A stretch of DNA of 64,000 nt from Rhizobium deserti. GTDB lineage: Bacteria > Pseudomonadota > Alphaproteobacteria > Rhizobiales > Rhizobiaceae. This document shows positions 24,217-32,176 of this stretch, one piece after another (within the stretch, counting starts at the first letter, position 1; every line of letters begins with the position of its first letter). The notes under the pieces were generated by a model. The model ran no database searches. It worked only from the letters and a program-made list of their open reading frames with translations, and was not told where the DNA came from. A program made the position numbers and the translations under genes. The stretch is taken from contig NZ_SMTL01000002.1 of NCBI RefSeq assembly GCF_004358025.1, positions 868,001-932,000 of the forward strand, given 5' to 3'.

Positions 24217-24864
24217 ATGCTGAAGATTTATGGTGTCTATCGCTCGCGCGCGACGCGCCCGCTCTGGCTCCTGGAGGAGATGGGAACTCCCTTCGATCTG
24301 GTGCCGGTCATCCAGGCTTACCGCCTGCCCGAGCCGATGGCGGCCGGCGCCCCGGTCAACACGCTGTCGCGGGAATTCCTGGCGGTCAACCCGATGGGAT
24401 CGATCCCGTCCATGGACGATGACGGCTTCGTGCTGCACGAATCGCTGGCGATGACGCTCTACCTTGCCCGCAAATATGGCGGCGATCTCGGCCCCAAGGA
24501 TATCGCCGAAGAAGGACTGATGCTGCAGTGGTCGCTGTTTGCCGCCACCAGCGTGGAAACGCCGGCGCTGAAGATCCAGCAGACCAAGGCCGATTCCGAT
24601 GAAGGCAAGGCGGACATCGATGTCGCGGCGCGGCTGCTGAAGCGGCCTTTCGACGTGCTCGAAAAGCACCTTTCCGCCCATAGCCACATGGTCGGCGGCC
24701 GGTTCACGGTGGCGGATATCAATGTCGCCGAAATTCTGCGTTACGCCCAGGGACACGCCGCGCTGTTTGCCGACCGCCCTGCCCTCGAGGCATGGCTCCA
24801 AAACTGCCAGGCACGCCCCGGCTTCCAAGCCATGTGGGAAAAGCGCAACGCAGAACCGGCGTAA
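24217..24864 (+). CDS. Glutathione S-transferase family protein
   Basis: A 215-residue GST. The N-terminal thioredoxin-like domain has MLKIYGVYRSRATRPLWLLE and the glutathione-binding block GSIPSMDDDGFVLHESLAM (cis-proline, then Glu-Ser). The C-terminal helical domain includes the N-capping motif FTVADINVAEIL. The active-site residue is a serine or tyrosine in VYRSRA rather than a cysteine. The substrate is unknown. AGGAG precedes the start. A second GST is convergent 80 bases downstream. Confidence 0.9.
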   Translation: MLKIYGVYRSRATRPLWLLEEMGTPFDLVPVIQAYRLPEPMAAGAPVNTLSREFLAVNPMGSIPSMDDDGFVLHESLAMTLYLARKYGGDLGPKDIAEEGLMLQWSLFAATSVETPALKIQQTKADSDEGKADIDVAARLLKRPFDVLEKHLSAHSHMVGGRFTVADINVAEILRYAQGHAALFADRPALEAWLQNCQARPGFQAMWEKRNAEPA

Positions 24865-24943
24865 GGAGCGCACATCCTCCTGCCTTGATATTTCGCGGGG
24901 TCAAGGCCCTGCGAAGCATCAGGAAGAAGATCAGCCTTCGGCT

Positions 24944-25570
24944 CTAGGCCGCCATTTCCTGCTCGCTCAGGGCTCGGACAACCGCCGGGCGTTGCCTCAT
25001 GCGCTGGTAGTGATCCTGCACCCGCGGAAAATCGCCAATGTCGACACCGGCACCTTCCAGCCAATCCGACATGGTGAAGAGATAGGGATCGGCAACCGAA
25101 TAGTCTTCGCCAAGCACGAAGGGTCCGGCCAGGAAGTCGTTTTCGATCAGCGTGAAGCAGTCATGCATATTCTTCGGCATCTTGGCCGCCATGTCCTCGA
25201 ACGAGGACTGGTTGTCGGCCCAACGGTAGCTCCGGCGCTTATGGGCATAGGCGACATGCACCGTTGCCGCGATAAACGTGTTGAAGCCCTGCATCTTGGC
25301 GAACCGGAAGGGATCGTCCAGCGGCGCAAGCCTTGCTTCCGGCGCCGACTGGGCAATGAAGGCGAGGATCGCGACGGTCTCCGTCAGCGTGCCGCGCTCG
25401 GTCACCAGGGCCGGCACCCGCCCATGCGGATTAAGCTTCAGATACTCAGGCGAACGCTGCTCGTTTTCTGCAAATTTCAGCCGCCTCAGTTCATAGGGAA
25501 GGCCGGATTCCGCCAGCGCAATGTGGCTGGCGAGCGAGCAGGCATTCGGCGAGAAAAACAAAGTGAGCAT
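24944..25570 (-). CDS. Glutathione S-transferase family protein
   Basis: A 208-residue GST of the beta/YfcG-like type. The N-terminus MLTLFFSPNACSLASHIALAE carries the active-site cysteine used by beta-class enzymes. The block GRVPALVTERGTLTETVAIL binds glutathione and the C-terminal domain has YSVADPYLFTMSDWL. It may handle electrophiles or hydroperoxides; no specific substrate is implied. It is convergent with the other GST, from which it differs in catalytic residue, so they are not recent duplicates. Confidence 0.9.
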   Translation of the reverse strand: MLTLFFSPNACSLASHIALAESGLPYELRRLKFAENEQRSPEYLKLNPHGRVPALVTERGTLTETVAILAFIAQSAPEARLAPLDDPFRFAKMQGFNTFIAATVHVAYAHKRRSYRWADNQSSFEDMAAKMPKNMHDCFTLIENDFLAGPFVLGEDYSVADPYLFTMSDWLEGAGVDIGDFPRVQDHYQRMRQRPAVVRALSEQEMAA

Positions 25571-25623
25571 GGTCAGCCCTTCAAAGCTCGGTTATTCCGG
25601 TGGTACGGCAAGGCTTAGCACGA

Positions 25624-26631
25624 TCAACTGAACATCGCATCGGTCACGCGGACATCGCCCACATGGATGCCGTTCCAGTTCTTCATGGACCTGTTGGCCA
25701 TGGACATCAGCTTGGTCTGTACCTCGCCACCGTTTTCGAGATAGCGGGCGATCAGCGCAAAGATCATCGCTTCGGCGGCGCGCGTCGTGCCGTCCTCGCA
25801 TTTGACCGCCATGGCAAGGCCCCGGTCCGGAAGAGCTGCGACGAAGACGCCCTCGGCTCCGGTTTTCGCAAAGATCTTGCCCGGCGCCACTTCCATCAGT
25901 TTCGTGCAGGCGCGGTTGGTGCCGGCTACATAGAAAGGCTCTGCCATGCAGGCTTCCATCAGCCGGCGCGAGGCCTTGGCGCGCTCGGGTGCAAGGCCGT
26001 TGCCCGTCAGCATTTTTGCAAATCCGTGCGCCAAGCCCTTGAGCGGCACCGCATAGGTCGGAATCGAGCAGCCGTCGGTGCCGCAATTGTCCTCACCAAG
26101 CACTGCGCCCGTCAGGTTTTCCATGATGCCGCGGATTTCAGCCTGCAGCGGATGCTCGTAATTCACATAGCCGCGCAGTTCCGTGCCTGAATGAACGCAG
26201 GCACAAACAAAGCCGGAATGCTTGCCGGAGCAATTGTTGTGAAGCGCGCTCGGCTTGTCGATGGTGCGGGCCTGATGGATCAGCACGCTCTGTTCGGAGG
26301 CCCAGTGCGCGCCGCATTCCAGTGCCGACACGTCGCGACCTGCCTTGGCCAGCATGGAAGCGGCCATGGCCGCATGCGCATCTTCGCCTGAATGGGAGGC
26401 GCAGGAGAAGGCCAGCTCCTTGTTGCCGAAGCCATAGGCGTCGGCGGCGCCGCTTTCCATCAGCGGCAGGGCCTGCATCGCCTTGCAGGCAGAACGCGGG
26501 AAAACCCCCGCATCGACGTCGCCGAACGAAAAGACCACCTTGCCGTCGCCATCGACCACCACGCCCAGGCCGCGATGGCGGCTCTCGACCAGATTGCCTC
26601 GGGTGACTTCAACGGTAACGGGGTTTTGCAT
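25624..26631 (-). CDS. L-asparaginase, class 3 (rhizobial type II)
   Basis: A 335-residue enzyme of the family typified by Rhizobium etli thermolabile asparaginase. The visible active-site set includes PRSACKAMQ (Ser, Cys and Lys), CASHSGE (catalytic Ser), NNCSGKH (Cys and Lys) and DNCGTDGCS (Cys that binds zinc with the first one). It hydrolyses asparagine to aspartate and ammonia in the cytosol. It is unrelated in fold to E. coli asparaginases. AGGA precedes the start. No asparagine transporter or regulator is adjacent, and the gene is probably its own unit. Confidence 0.93.
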   Translation of the reverse strand: MQNPVTVEVTRGNLVESRHRGLGVVVDGDGKVVFSFGDVDAGVFPRSACKAMQALPLMESGAADAYGFGNKELAFSCASHSGEDAHAAMAASMLAKAGRDVSALECGAHWASEQSVLIHQARTIDKPSALHNNCSGKHSGFVCACVHSGTELRGYVNYEHPLQAEIRGIMENLTGAVLGEDNCGTDGCSIPTYAVPLKGLAHGFAKMLTGNGLAPERAKASRRLMEACMAEPFYVAGTNRACTKLMEVAPGKIFAKTGAEGVFVAALPDRGLAMAVKCEDGTTRAAEAMIFALIARYLENGGEVQTKLMSMANRSMKNWNGIHVGDVRVTDAMFS

Positions 26632-26727
26632 GACGCGTCCTGAAATTGCTGCTTTTGGAAGGCCTATGGCATTGGGCTGTCGGGCTGCTCTTAACCCGAG
26701 CCGGCGGGATTTTCATCGGGAACTAGC

Positions 26728-27465
26728 ATGAAAACAGTTAAGCGGCTGTTTCTGTTCATCTTCATCATCTTCCTTTTACCAACCTTTGCGTCCGCAGGTC
26801 TCTGGGCGATGAAGGATAGGCCTTTGCGCTGGAGTGATGCCCGCTGGTCCTCGGCCGGTATTTTGCCTAAACCGGAAGAGAGCCAGGATGCGGCGATCTA
26901 TGTCTTCTCAGCCATGACCGGCGGCCTGAAGGGCGCCGTGGCCAGCCATGCCTGGATCGTCTTCAAGGAAAAAGGCGCCAAGGCCTATACGCGCTACGAC
27001 AAGGTCGGCTGGGGCAATCCGATCCGCCGCAACCACCGCGACCCGGATGCCTTCTGGTATTCGAACCCGCCGCAACTGGTGACTTCCATCACAGGTGCCA
27101 AGGCGGAACTGCTGATCCCCAAGATCGAGGGTGCGATTGCCGCCTATCCTTATGCGGAACCCGGCGGCTATACGATCTGGCCCGGCCCGAACTCCAATAC
27201 GTTCGTGGCCTATGTGCTGCGTACCGTTCCGGAACTCGGCGCCGTGCTGCCGCCGCATGCGGTTGGCCGTGATTATTTGCCGAATGGCGAATTCCTGCAT
27301 ATCGATGACGACTGGAAGGACGTGCATATGACCCTGCGAGGCCTGATCGGCGTCTCGGTCGGTGCCCGCAGCGGTTTCGAATTGCATTTTCTGGGCTTGG
27401 TGGCAGGCCTCGATCTGGCGGCGCCCGGGCTCAAGGTTCCGGCGCTCGGTCGCCTCGGCATCTGA
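26728..27465 (+). CDS. DUF3750 family exported protein
   Basis: A 245-residue protein. A signal peptide or anchor (KTVKRLFLFIFIIFLLPTFASA) is at residues 1-24. The DUF3750 body includes AIYVFSAMTGGLKGAVASHAWIVFKEKG, the block YTIWPGPNSNTFVAYVLR with a cysteine-protease-like order (His in SHAW, Asn-Thr), and GRDYLPNG. This resembles NlpC/P60-like or lipid-handling folds, but the usual cysteine is absent, so an enzyme role is unproven. GGGAA lies just before the start. Confidence 0.82.
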   Translation: MKTVKRLFLFIFIIFLLPTFASAGLWAMKDRPLRWSDARWSSAGILPKPEESQDAAIYVFSAMTGGLKGAVASHAWIVFKEKGAKAYTRYDKVGWGNPIRRNHRDPDAFWYSNPPQLVTSITGAKAELLIPKIEGAIAAYPYAEPGGYTIWPGPNSNTFVAYVLRTVPELGAVLPPHAVGRDYLPNGEFLHIDDDWKDVHMTLRGLIGVSVGARSGFELHFLGLVAGLDLAAPGLKVPALGRLGI

Positions 27466-27492
27466 CCACGGACCTTCGTGCAGACAGCAAAA

Positions 27493-27511
27493 CGCCCGCA
27501 AACGGCGGGCG
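27493..27511 (-). terminator. Intrinsic terminator of the DUF1127 gene
   Basis: CGCCCGC (27493-27499), a 5-base loop and GCGGGCG (27505-27511). On the minus strand it is followed by TTTTG, 29 bases beyond the DUF1127 stop. It may also slow transcription from DUF3750 on the plus strand. Confidence 0.7.
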
Positions 27512-27539
27512 CTTGATATACATGACTGTCAGATGGCGA

Positions 27540-27686
27540 TCAGAAGCCGACGGCCTGACGTGCGACCCGGCGGATATCGCCCTGGGCAATGCCGAGGTCG
27601 TTCAGTTCGCGCGGGCTCATGCGGCCCAGTTCGGCAACCGTCTGACGGTATTTGCGCCAGTTGTTCAAAGTGCGTGCTACGTTCAT
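27540..27686 (-). CDS. DUF1127 small arginine-rich protein
   Basis: A 48-residue protein with the DUF1127/YjiS motif: NNWRKYRQTVAELGRMSPRE, then LNDLGIAQGDIRRVARQA. Such proteins are abundant in rhizobia; family members are linked to post-transcriptional and phosphate- or carbon-related control, possibly through RNA binding. AAAGGGGA precedes the ATG at 27686 and an intrinsic terminator follows, so it forms a short monocistronic unit. The frame is open upstream of the ATG but without any domain. Confidence 0.88.
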   Translation of the reverse strand: MNVARTLNNWRKYRQTVAELGRMSPRELNDLGIAQGDIRRVARQAVGF

Positions 27687-27887
27687 GATGGTCCCCTTTC
27701 CCGGGATTTTCGAAGCCGGCGGCCAGTGCCTGGCGCTTTCTTCCGCTTCGTTGACCCCTTTATAGTCCCCATACGGATGCACGCAAAGCGCGCAATCGGC
27801 AGGCCACCCATGCAGCAGACACATGGATAATCCTGGAGCTTATTAGGGAAAAACTCATAAACTTATAGACGGTGAGTAAAAACGGAA

Positions 27888-27910
27888 AAGGGCCGCACGA
27901 GGCGACCCTT
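27888..27910 (-). terminator. Intrinsic terminator of the 24-residue peptide transcript
   Basis: On the minus strand AAGGGTCGC and GCGGCCCTT form a 9-base stem (one G-T pair) with a 5-base loop, followed by TTCCGTTTTT. It lies about 65 bases after the peptide stop codon. Confidence 0.75.
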
Positions 27911-27975
27911 CCATGAGTTTGGTCCGGTTGAGCGAACCCGGGCCGTTTTCGAAACGGTCCGAAGGAAGATGAGGT

Positions 27976-28050
27976 TCAGGCCGAGGGCTGCCCCGTCAAG
28001 ACCGACACCTTTCCATTGTCCGCTACGCAGACCGAAATCCCACTAGACAT
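27976..28050 (-). CDS. Small peptide gene, 24 residues, function unknown
   Basis: ATG at 28050 opens 24 codons ending at the TGA at 27976-27978. The product begins MSSGISVCVADNG and ends LTGQPSA, with one cysteine. Evidence for expression is the context: a strong AAGGAAGGTGATCC just upstream, a promoter-like pair at 28088-28116 (TTGCGG, 17 bases, TATCTT) and an intrinsic terminator at 27888-27910, which together define a transcript of roughly 200 bases. Between peptide and terminator lies another hairpin (27941-27959, 8-base stem). It could equally be a non-coding regulatory RNA with a short reading frame. No family is recognised. Confidence 0.5.
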   Translation of the reverse strand: MSSGISVCVADNGKVSVLTGQPSA

Positions 28051-28087
28051 TGGATCACCTTCCTTTCGTTACGTTGAACATGATGGG

Positions 28088-28116
28088 AAGATAGGGGGCG
28101 GATTTGCCTTCCGCAA
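28088..28116 (-). promoter_or_regulatory. Candidate promoter of the small peptide transcript
   Basis: Minus strand: TTGCGG (28116-28111), 17-base spacer, TATCTT (28093-28088). With one shift it reads CTTGCG and CTATCT, close to the rhizobial housekeeping pattern CTTGAC and CTATAT. Confidence 0.5.
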
Positions 28117-28274
28117 GGCACGTTATATGAATAATTGCGAATTTAATTGAATTGCGTTGCGAGCCGTGCAGCCTTAGCATTCGTGAGCTTTGGCTCGAAG
28201 AGCATACTCAAGGCCAGCATCGAAACGACCTGTCTGCTACAGCCATCACGTCACGGGACGATGAGTTCGGGAAA

Positions 28275-28568
28275 TCAGGCTGCGTCGGCGATATCCAGTC
28301 TGACGGAAAGACCTACCTTTGCAGCCAGTTCAACAAGCGCATCCAGACTGAAATTAGCAATCCTGCCCCGCAGCAAATCGCTCAGTCGAGGTTGCGTGAG
28401 GCCAAGGCGAGCGGCGGCCTCTGTCTGGGTGACTTTCCAGCTTCGTACCTTCTGCTCAATGGCAATTAGAAGAGCTGACCGCATCGACATATTCGCGGCC
28501 TCTGCTGGAGTGTCTTCCAAAGCCTCCCAGACATTTACAAAACTCTGGCGTTCCATATTTTGCTCCAT
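28275..28568 (-). CDS. XRE/HTH-37-type antitoxin of a HigBA-like module
   Basis: A 97-residue helix-turn-helix protein. The DNA-binding part is KVTQTEAAARLGLTQPRLSDLLRGRIANFSLDALVELAAKVGL. The N-terminal part (ERQSFVNVWEALEDTPAEAANM) probably contacts the toxin. The ATG at 28568 follows the toxin stop codon without a gap (TAA ATG), so translation is coupled. An in-frame second ATG at 28556 is an alternative. It should neutralise the toxin and repress the promoter at 28894-28911. Confidence 0.88.
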   Translation of the reverse strand: MEQNMERQSFVNVWEALEDTPAEAANMSMRSALLIAIEQKVRSWKVTQTEAAARLGLTQPRLSDLLRGRIANFSLDALVELAAKVGLSVRLDIADAA

Positions 28569-28883
28569 TTAGATCTGCCGCAGTCGCGACGCGGCAATGT
28601 CCATATCCCGCTTCGCCGTCTGCTGAGTCTTCTTGTGAAAGACATGCAGAACGAAAATGGCATCCTCTATTCTGGTTACGTAGATGATACGAAAGGCGCC
28701 CATCTCATCGCGGATACGAACTTCCCGGACACCCGTTCCAACTGTCGTCATCGGCTTCCAGTCGCTCGGTTCGAGCCCGAGCTGGATCTTGTGAAGCTGG
28801 ACACCCGCTTCTTTGCGAGCCGTCTCGGGAAAATCCCGCAAACGATCTAAAGCATCACCAAGAAAAACCAGCGGCTTCATCAT
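28569..28883 (-). CDS. HigB/Gp49-type (RelE-superfamily) toxin
   Basis: A 104-residue protein of the phage-derived Gp49-like group: KPLVFLGDALDRLRDFPETAR at the start, GLEPSDWKPMTTVGTGVREVRIRDE in the middle, then FRIIYVTRIEDAIFVLHVFHKKTQQT. The Arg/Lys-His-Lys cluster near the end suits ribosome-dependent mRNA cleavage, the known activity of HigB toxins. The toxin gene comes first, as usual for HigBA. Start is at one of two adjacent ATGs (28883 or 28880). The operator-like inverted repeat is 11 bases upstream. Confidence 0.88.
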   Translation of the reverse strand: MMKPLVFLGDALDRLRDFPETARKEAGVQLHKIQLGLEPSDWKPMTTVGTGVREVRIRDEMGAFRIIYVTRIEDAIFVLHVFHKKTQQTAKRDMDIAASRLRQI

Positions 28884-28893
28884 TGCGGCTATC

Positions 28894-28911
28894 TATATCA
28901 AAACCGATATA
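28894..28911. promoter_or_regulatory. Candidate operator of the HigBA-like module
   Basis: TATATC (28894-28899), six bases, GATATA (28906-28911): an inverted repeat 10 bases before the toxin ATG. The position suits autorepression by the helix-turn-helix antitoxin. It also lies between the module and the next gene downstream. Confidence 0.55.
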
Positions 28912-28921
28912 AAAGACAATA

Positions 28922-29926
28922 TCAGCCGAGTGTCACAACGATCTTGCCGATATGGCTGCTGGTTTCCATCAGCCGGTGCGCTTCGACGATGTCCTCGAAG
29001 GGCAGTACGGCGTGGATCACAGGAGCAATCGTGCCTTCCTCCAGAAGCGGCCAGACCTGGGCGACGAGGTCGTCGCGGATGGCGCGTTTTTCTTCTGCCG
29101 TGCGGGGACGCATCGTCGAGCCGGTGACCGTCAGCCGCTTCACCATGACCGGCGTCAGGTTCACCTTCTCCGCAACATTGCCGCCGAGGAAGGCGATGAT
29201 CGACAGGCAGCCGTCCTTGGCGAGGCTTTCCAGGTTCTTCTCCAGATAGCTGGCGCCGATCATGTCGAGCACGACATCTACGCCCTTCCCGCCGGTTTCG
29301 GTCTTGACGACCGCGGCAAAATCCTCCGTCCGGTAATCGATGCCGCGCGTGGCGCCGAGCTTTTCGCAGGCCTCGCATTTCTCCTTCGAACCCGCCGTCG
29401 CAAAGATTGCCGAAGCGCCGAATGCCTTGGCAAGCTGGATGGCCGTCGTGCCGATGCCGCTCGAGCCGCCGTGGATCAGCACGCTCTCGCCTTCCGTCAA
29501 CACAGCCATCTGGAAAAGATTGGCCCAGACGGTGAAAAAGGTTTCCGGAACGGCGGCCGCCTTGACGGCGTCATATCCCCTTGGCCATGGCAGAGCCTGC
29601 CCCGCGGGTACGGCGCAATATTGCGCATAGCCGCCGCCATTCGCCAGGGCGCAGACCTTGTCGCCGATCTTGAACTCATCGACGCCCTCTGCAACCGCGA
29701 CGACCTCGCCGGCAATTTCGAGCCCGAGTATCGGGCTTGCATCCTTCGGCGGCGGATAGGCGCCCTTGCGCTGCTGCACGTCGGGGCGGTTGATCCCGGC
29801 CGCCTCCACCTTCACCAGGATTTCGCCGGCGCGGGGACCCGGCACAGGTCCGGTGACGATGGTCATCACTTCCGGCTCGCCGAACGAAGGCAGGTCGACA
29901 AAGCGCATTTCAGTCGGAAGCGGCAT
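28922..29926 (-). CDS. NADPH:quinone oxidoreductase (PIG3-like MDR protein)
   Basis: A 334-residue medium-chain dehydrogenase/reductase of the quinone-oxidoreductase (PIG3) group, without zinc-binding cysteines. The GroES-like domain (residues 1-125) contains [21 protein letters not shown] and [18 protein letters not shown]. The Rossmann part has [23 protein letters not shown]. The end is [16 protein letters not shown]. It reduces quinones using NADPH. ATG at 29926 is preferred because GAGGAGAG is upstream. The gene lies just beyond the HigBA-like operator and shares no obvious regulator. Confidence 0.92.
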   Translation of the reverse strand: MPLPTEMRFVDLPSFGEPEVMTIVTGPVPGPRAGEILVKVEAAGINRPDVQQRKGAYPPPKDASPILGLEIAGEVVAVAEGVDEFKIGDKVCALANGGGYAQYCAVPAGQALPWPRGYDAVKAAAVPETFFTVWANLFQMAVLTEGESVLIHGGSSGIGTTAIQLAKAFGASAIFATAGSKEKCEACEKLGATRGIDYRTEDFAAVVKTETGGKGVDVVLDMIGASYLEKNLESLAKDGCLSIIAFLGGNVAEKVNLTPVMVKRLTVTGSTMRPRTAEEKRAIRDDLVAQVWPLLEEGTIAPVIHAVLPFEDIVEAHRLMETSSHIGKIVVTLG

Positions 29927-30028
29927 AAGGTCTCTCCTCATCAATCGGAGGCCACTGATGAGATCAGGGACCGGCGACAGACTTAGGACAGTCCGGCCTC
30001 AAGAAAAAGGCGACCTTGCGTCGCGATG

Positions 30029-31864
30029 TCATTTTGCTTCGCCGAAAGCTGGATCGTGGGCCGCGGCCTCACCGAAAGTCGCAAATACCAGGCCGGCCTC
30101 GCTGTCCTTGGCCTCCGCCTTGACGGCGGCGATTTCGGTGCCGATTCGTCCGACATCGTCGAGCACCAGTCCTTGGGGCAGTTCCACCACGCCGATCGAG
30201 CAGCGCAGCAGCGGGAAGTCCCGCTCGATGCCGGACCGGTCATGGCCGCGGATCTTGCCGGCAGCCCTGTCTTCCTCCGAATAGAGTTCGATCACATCAT
30301 CATGGAAATCGGACAGCAGGCGCCCGAGGATTTCAGTGAGCTCGTCGCGCGTCCAGTCGCGCACGCCGATAAAGAAATCGTCGCCTCCGACATGGCCGAG
30401 GAAATGCTCTTCCGAAAAGAAATAGCGCTTCATCAGGGCGGCAAACAACGAGATGGCGTGGTCGCCGAGATGGAAGCCGTAATGATCGTTGAAGGGCTTG
30501 AAATTGTCGAAGTCGCAATAGCAGTAATAGCGGCTCTGGTCGTCGTCGCGGCCCGTTTCCTGCATGAAGTCGCGTATCGCGCGATTGCCCGGCAGGCTCG
30601 TCAGCGGATTCTGGTCCTGGGCGATCTTCAACTGCTTTTCGTTGACGACCTTGATGAGCGAAGCGGCCGAGACGACGCCGGCATAGCGCATGTTCTCCGT
30701 CAGGATGACGCAGGCGCTGTTTTCCATGTTGGCGAACAGGCTCATCAGTTCTTCCGCTTCCGCGTCCAGCCCGACAATCGGCGCACGCTCGACGAAATGC
30801 GAGATCGACCGTTCGTATTCCTTGTTCTTCAGCAAATCGCGGCCGAACGGCTGATAGATGTATTCCTTGAGATGGTATTCGTTGATGACACCGCGCGGCT
30901 CGCCATTGGCGTTGAGGACTGGAAAGAAGGCCTGGCGCGGATTGCGGCGGAAGAGATCGAAGACATTGTCGATGCTCTCGTTTTCATAGACGGCCGGCAG
31001 ATGCTCGATCTGCTTGCGGATGAGGATTTCGTCGAGCGACTGGCTGGAGCGGCGTGAGCGACCGATATCGGCAAGATAGGGAAAGGACGGCTGCAGTTCC
31101 GCCAGAAAGGTCGTGGGCCGGGCGATGAACCAGCCCTGGACGAGGTCCACCCCATATTCGCGGCAGACCAGGAATTCGGCCTCCGTTTCCAGGCCTTCGG
31201 CGATGACGCGAATACCCAGCACGTGGGCGATGTTGACGATGTTCTTGACCAGGTGCCGCTTGCGCGGGTTCTTGTCGATGCCGGTGACGAAATGCCGGTC
31301 GATCTTCAGATAATCGACCGGATAATCGCAGAGCAGCTTCATTTCGCCGTGGCCGACGCCGAAATCATCGATGGCGAGCTTGAAGCCCGCCTTGCGCATC
31401 TCGACCACGAGATCGGCGAACTCCGGAACGGTGGTATTGTCGAAGCGCTCGGAAAATTCGAAGCACACCGAGGACGGAGCGATATTGGCCTTGCGCAGAT
31501 GCTGCACGAGCTTTTCGAGGAAATATTCCCCGTGCGGGATCAGCCGGACATCAAGATTAAGAAAAAGAGTGGTCGAGGAGAAGGCGGGCAGAGTGGCGAA
31601 TTTTGCCAGCGCCCGTGCGGCCATCATCTGTTCGAGCGCCAGAAGCTGGCCGGTTTCATACGCCTGGTCGAGCAGTTCGACGGGGGAGGAAAAGCCGATC
31701 CTTTCCTGGCCCCTCATCAGCGACTCATATCCGAAAACGGAACCGGTGCCGACTTCGACAATCGGCTGCAGGGCATTTTCGAGAACAAGCTTGGCCAGCG
31801 TGACAAGCTGATCATTGGCATACCGGCGGAAGACCCCCGGTTCGAGAATGGCCGCAGACGACAT
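30029..31864 (-). CDS. EAL-CBS-GGDEF cyclic di-GMP signalling protein
   Basis: A 611-residue cytosolic protein. The EAL phosphodiesterase domain (about residues 25-255) comes first, with YESLMR in place of the usual EAL, then LFLNLD, DDFGVGHGEM, LKIDRHFV and IAEGLETEAE; the metal-binding Glu, Asn, Asp-Asp, Lys and Glu positions all seem kept. A pair of CBS-like domains (about 275-410) follows, then a GGDEF domain whose site reads GHVGGDDF. The Asp-for-Glu change and the absent RxxD I-site suggest the cyclase domain is a sensor. The likely activity is cyclic di-GMP breakdown tuned by adenine nucleotides. GGAG precedes the start. Next upstream, the bet genes run divergently. Confidence 0.9.
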   Translation of the reverse strand: MSSAAILEPGVFRRYANDQLVTLAKLVLENALQPIVEVGTGSVFGYESLMRGQERIGFSSPVELLDQAYETGQLLALEQMMAARALAKFATLPAFSSTTLFLNLDVRLIPHGEYFLEKLVQHLRKANIAPSSVCFEFSERFDNTTVPEFADLVVEMRKAGFKLAIDDFGVGHGEMKLLCDYPVDYLKIDRHFVTGIDKNPRKRHLVKNIVNIAHVLGIRVIAEGLETEAEFLVCREYGVDLVQGWFIARPTTFLAELQPSFPYLADIGRSRRSSQSLDEILIRKQIEHLPAVYENESIDNVFDLFRRNPRQAFFPVLNANGEPRGVINEYHLKEYIYQPFGRDLLKNKEYERSISHFVERAPIVGLDAEAEELMSLFANMENSACVILTENMRYAGVVSAASLIKVVNEKQLKIAQDQNPLTSLPGNRAIRDFMQETGRDDDQSRYYCYCDFDNFKPFNDHYGFHLGDHAISLFAALMKRYFFSEEHFLGHVGGDDFFIGVRDWTRDELTEILGRLLSDFHDDVIELYSEEDRAAGKIRGHDRSGIERDFPLLRCSIGVVELPQGLVLDDVGRIGTEIAAVKAEAKDSEAGLVFATFGEAAAHDPAFGEAK

Positions 31865-32176
31865 ATTCACTACTCCACTGCGCAATGGCATCAAATATGC
31901 GCTGCAGATTGTCCGCCAATCCTCAATAATCCCTTTCACGAGAATGACAGTTCGATGAAACTTCTATGACACGTCTTCCGCGTTTGATTACAATTGCTTA
32001 CGTTTGCGATCGCCGTTTGAGAAGTTACCATCGGGCACACCCTCACGCTCTGTCGGTGCTTCGGAAAGATCTAGCGCGCTTTTGGGATAGCGGGGTTCGC
32101 AATCCCTTCTTGATTGCGCTGCCAATCAAAAATAACTCAGATGGACGTCAATCCGTCATGAGAGCCGATTCCGACC
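31865..32176. other. Divergent intergenic region between EAL protein gene and betC
   Basis: No gene seen. A 7-base inverted repeat CGCAATC (32098-32104), 7-base gap, GATTGCG (32112-32118) lies about 60 bases before betC and is a candidate operator. No strong -35/-10 pair stands out. A betI gene is not here. Confidence 0.5.
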
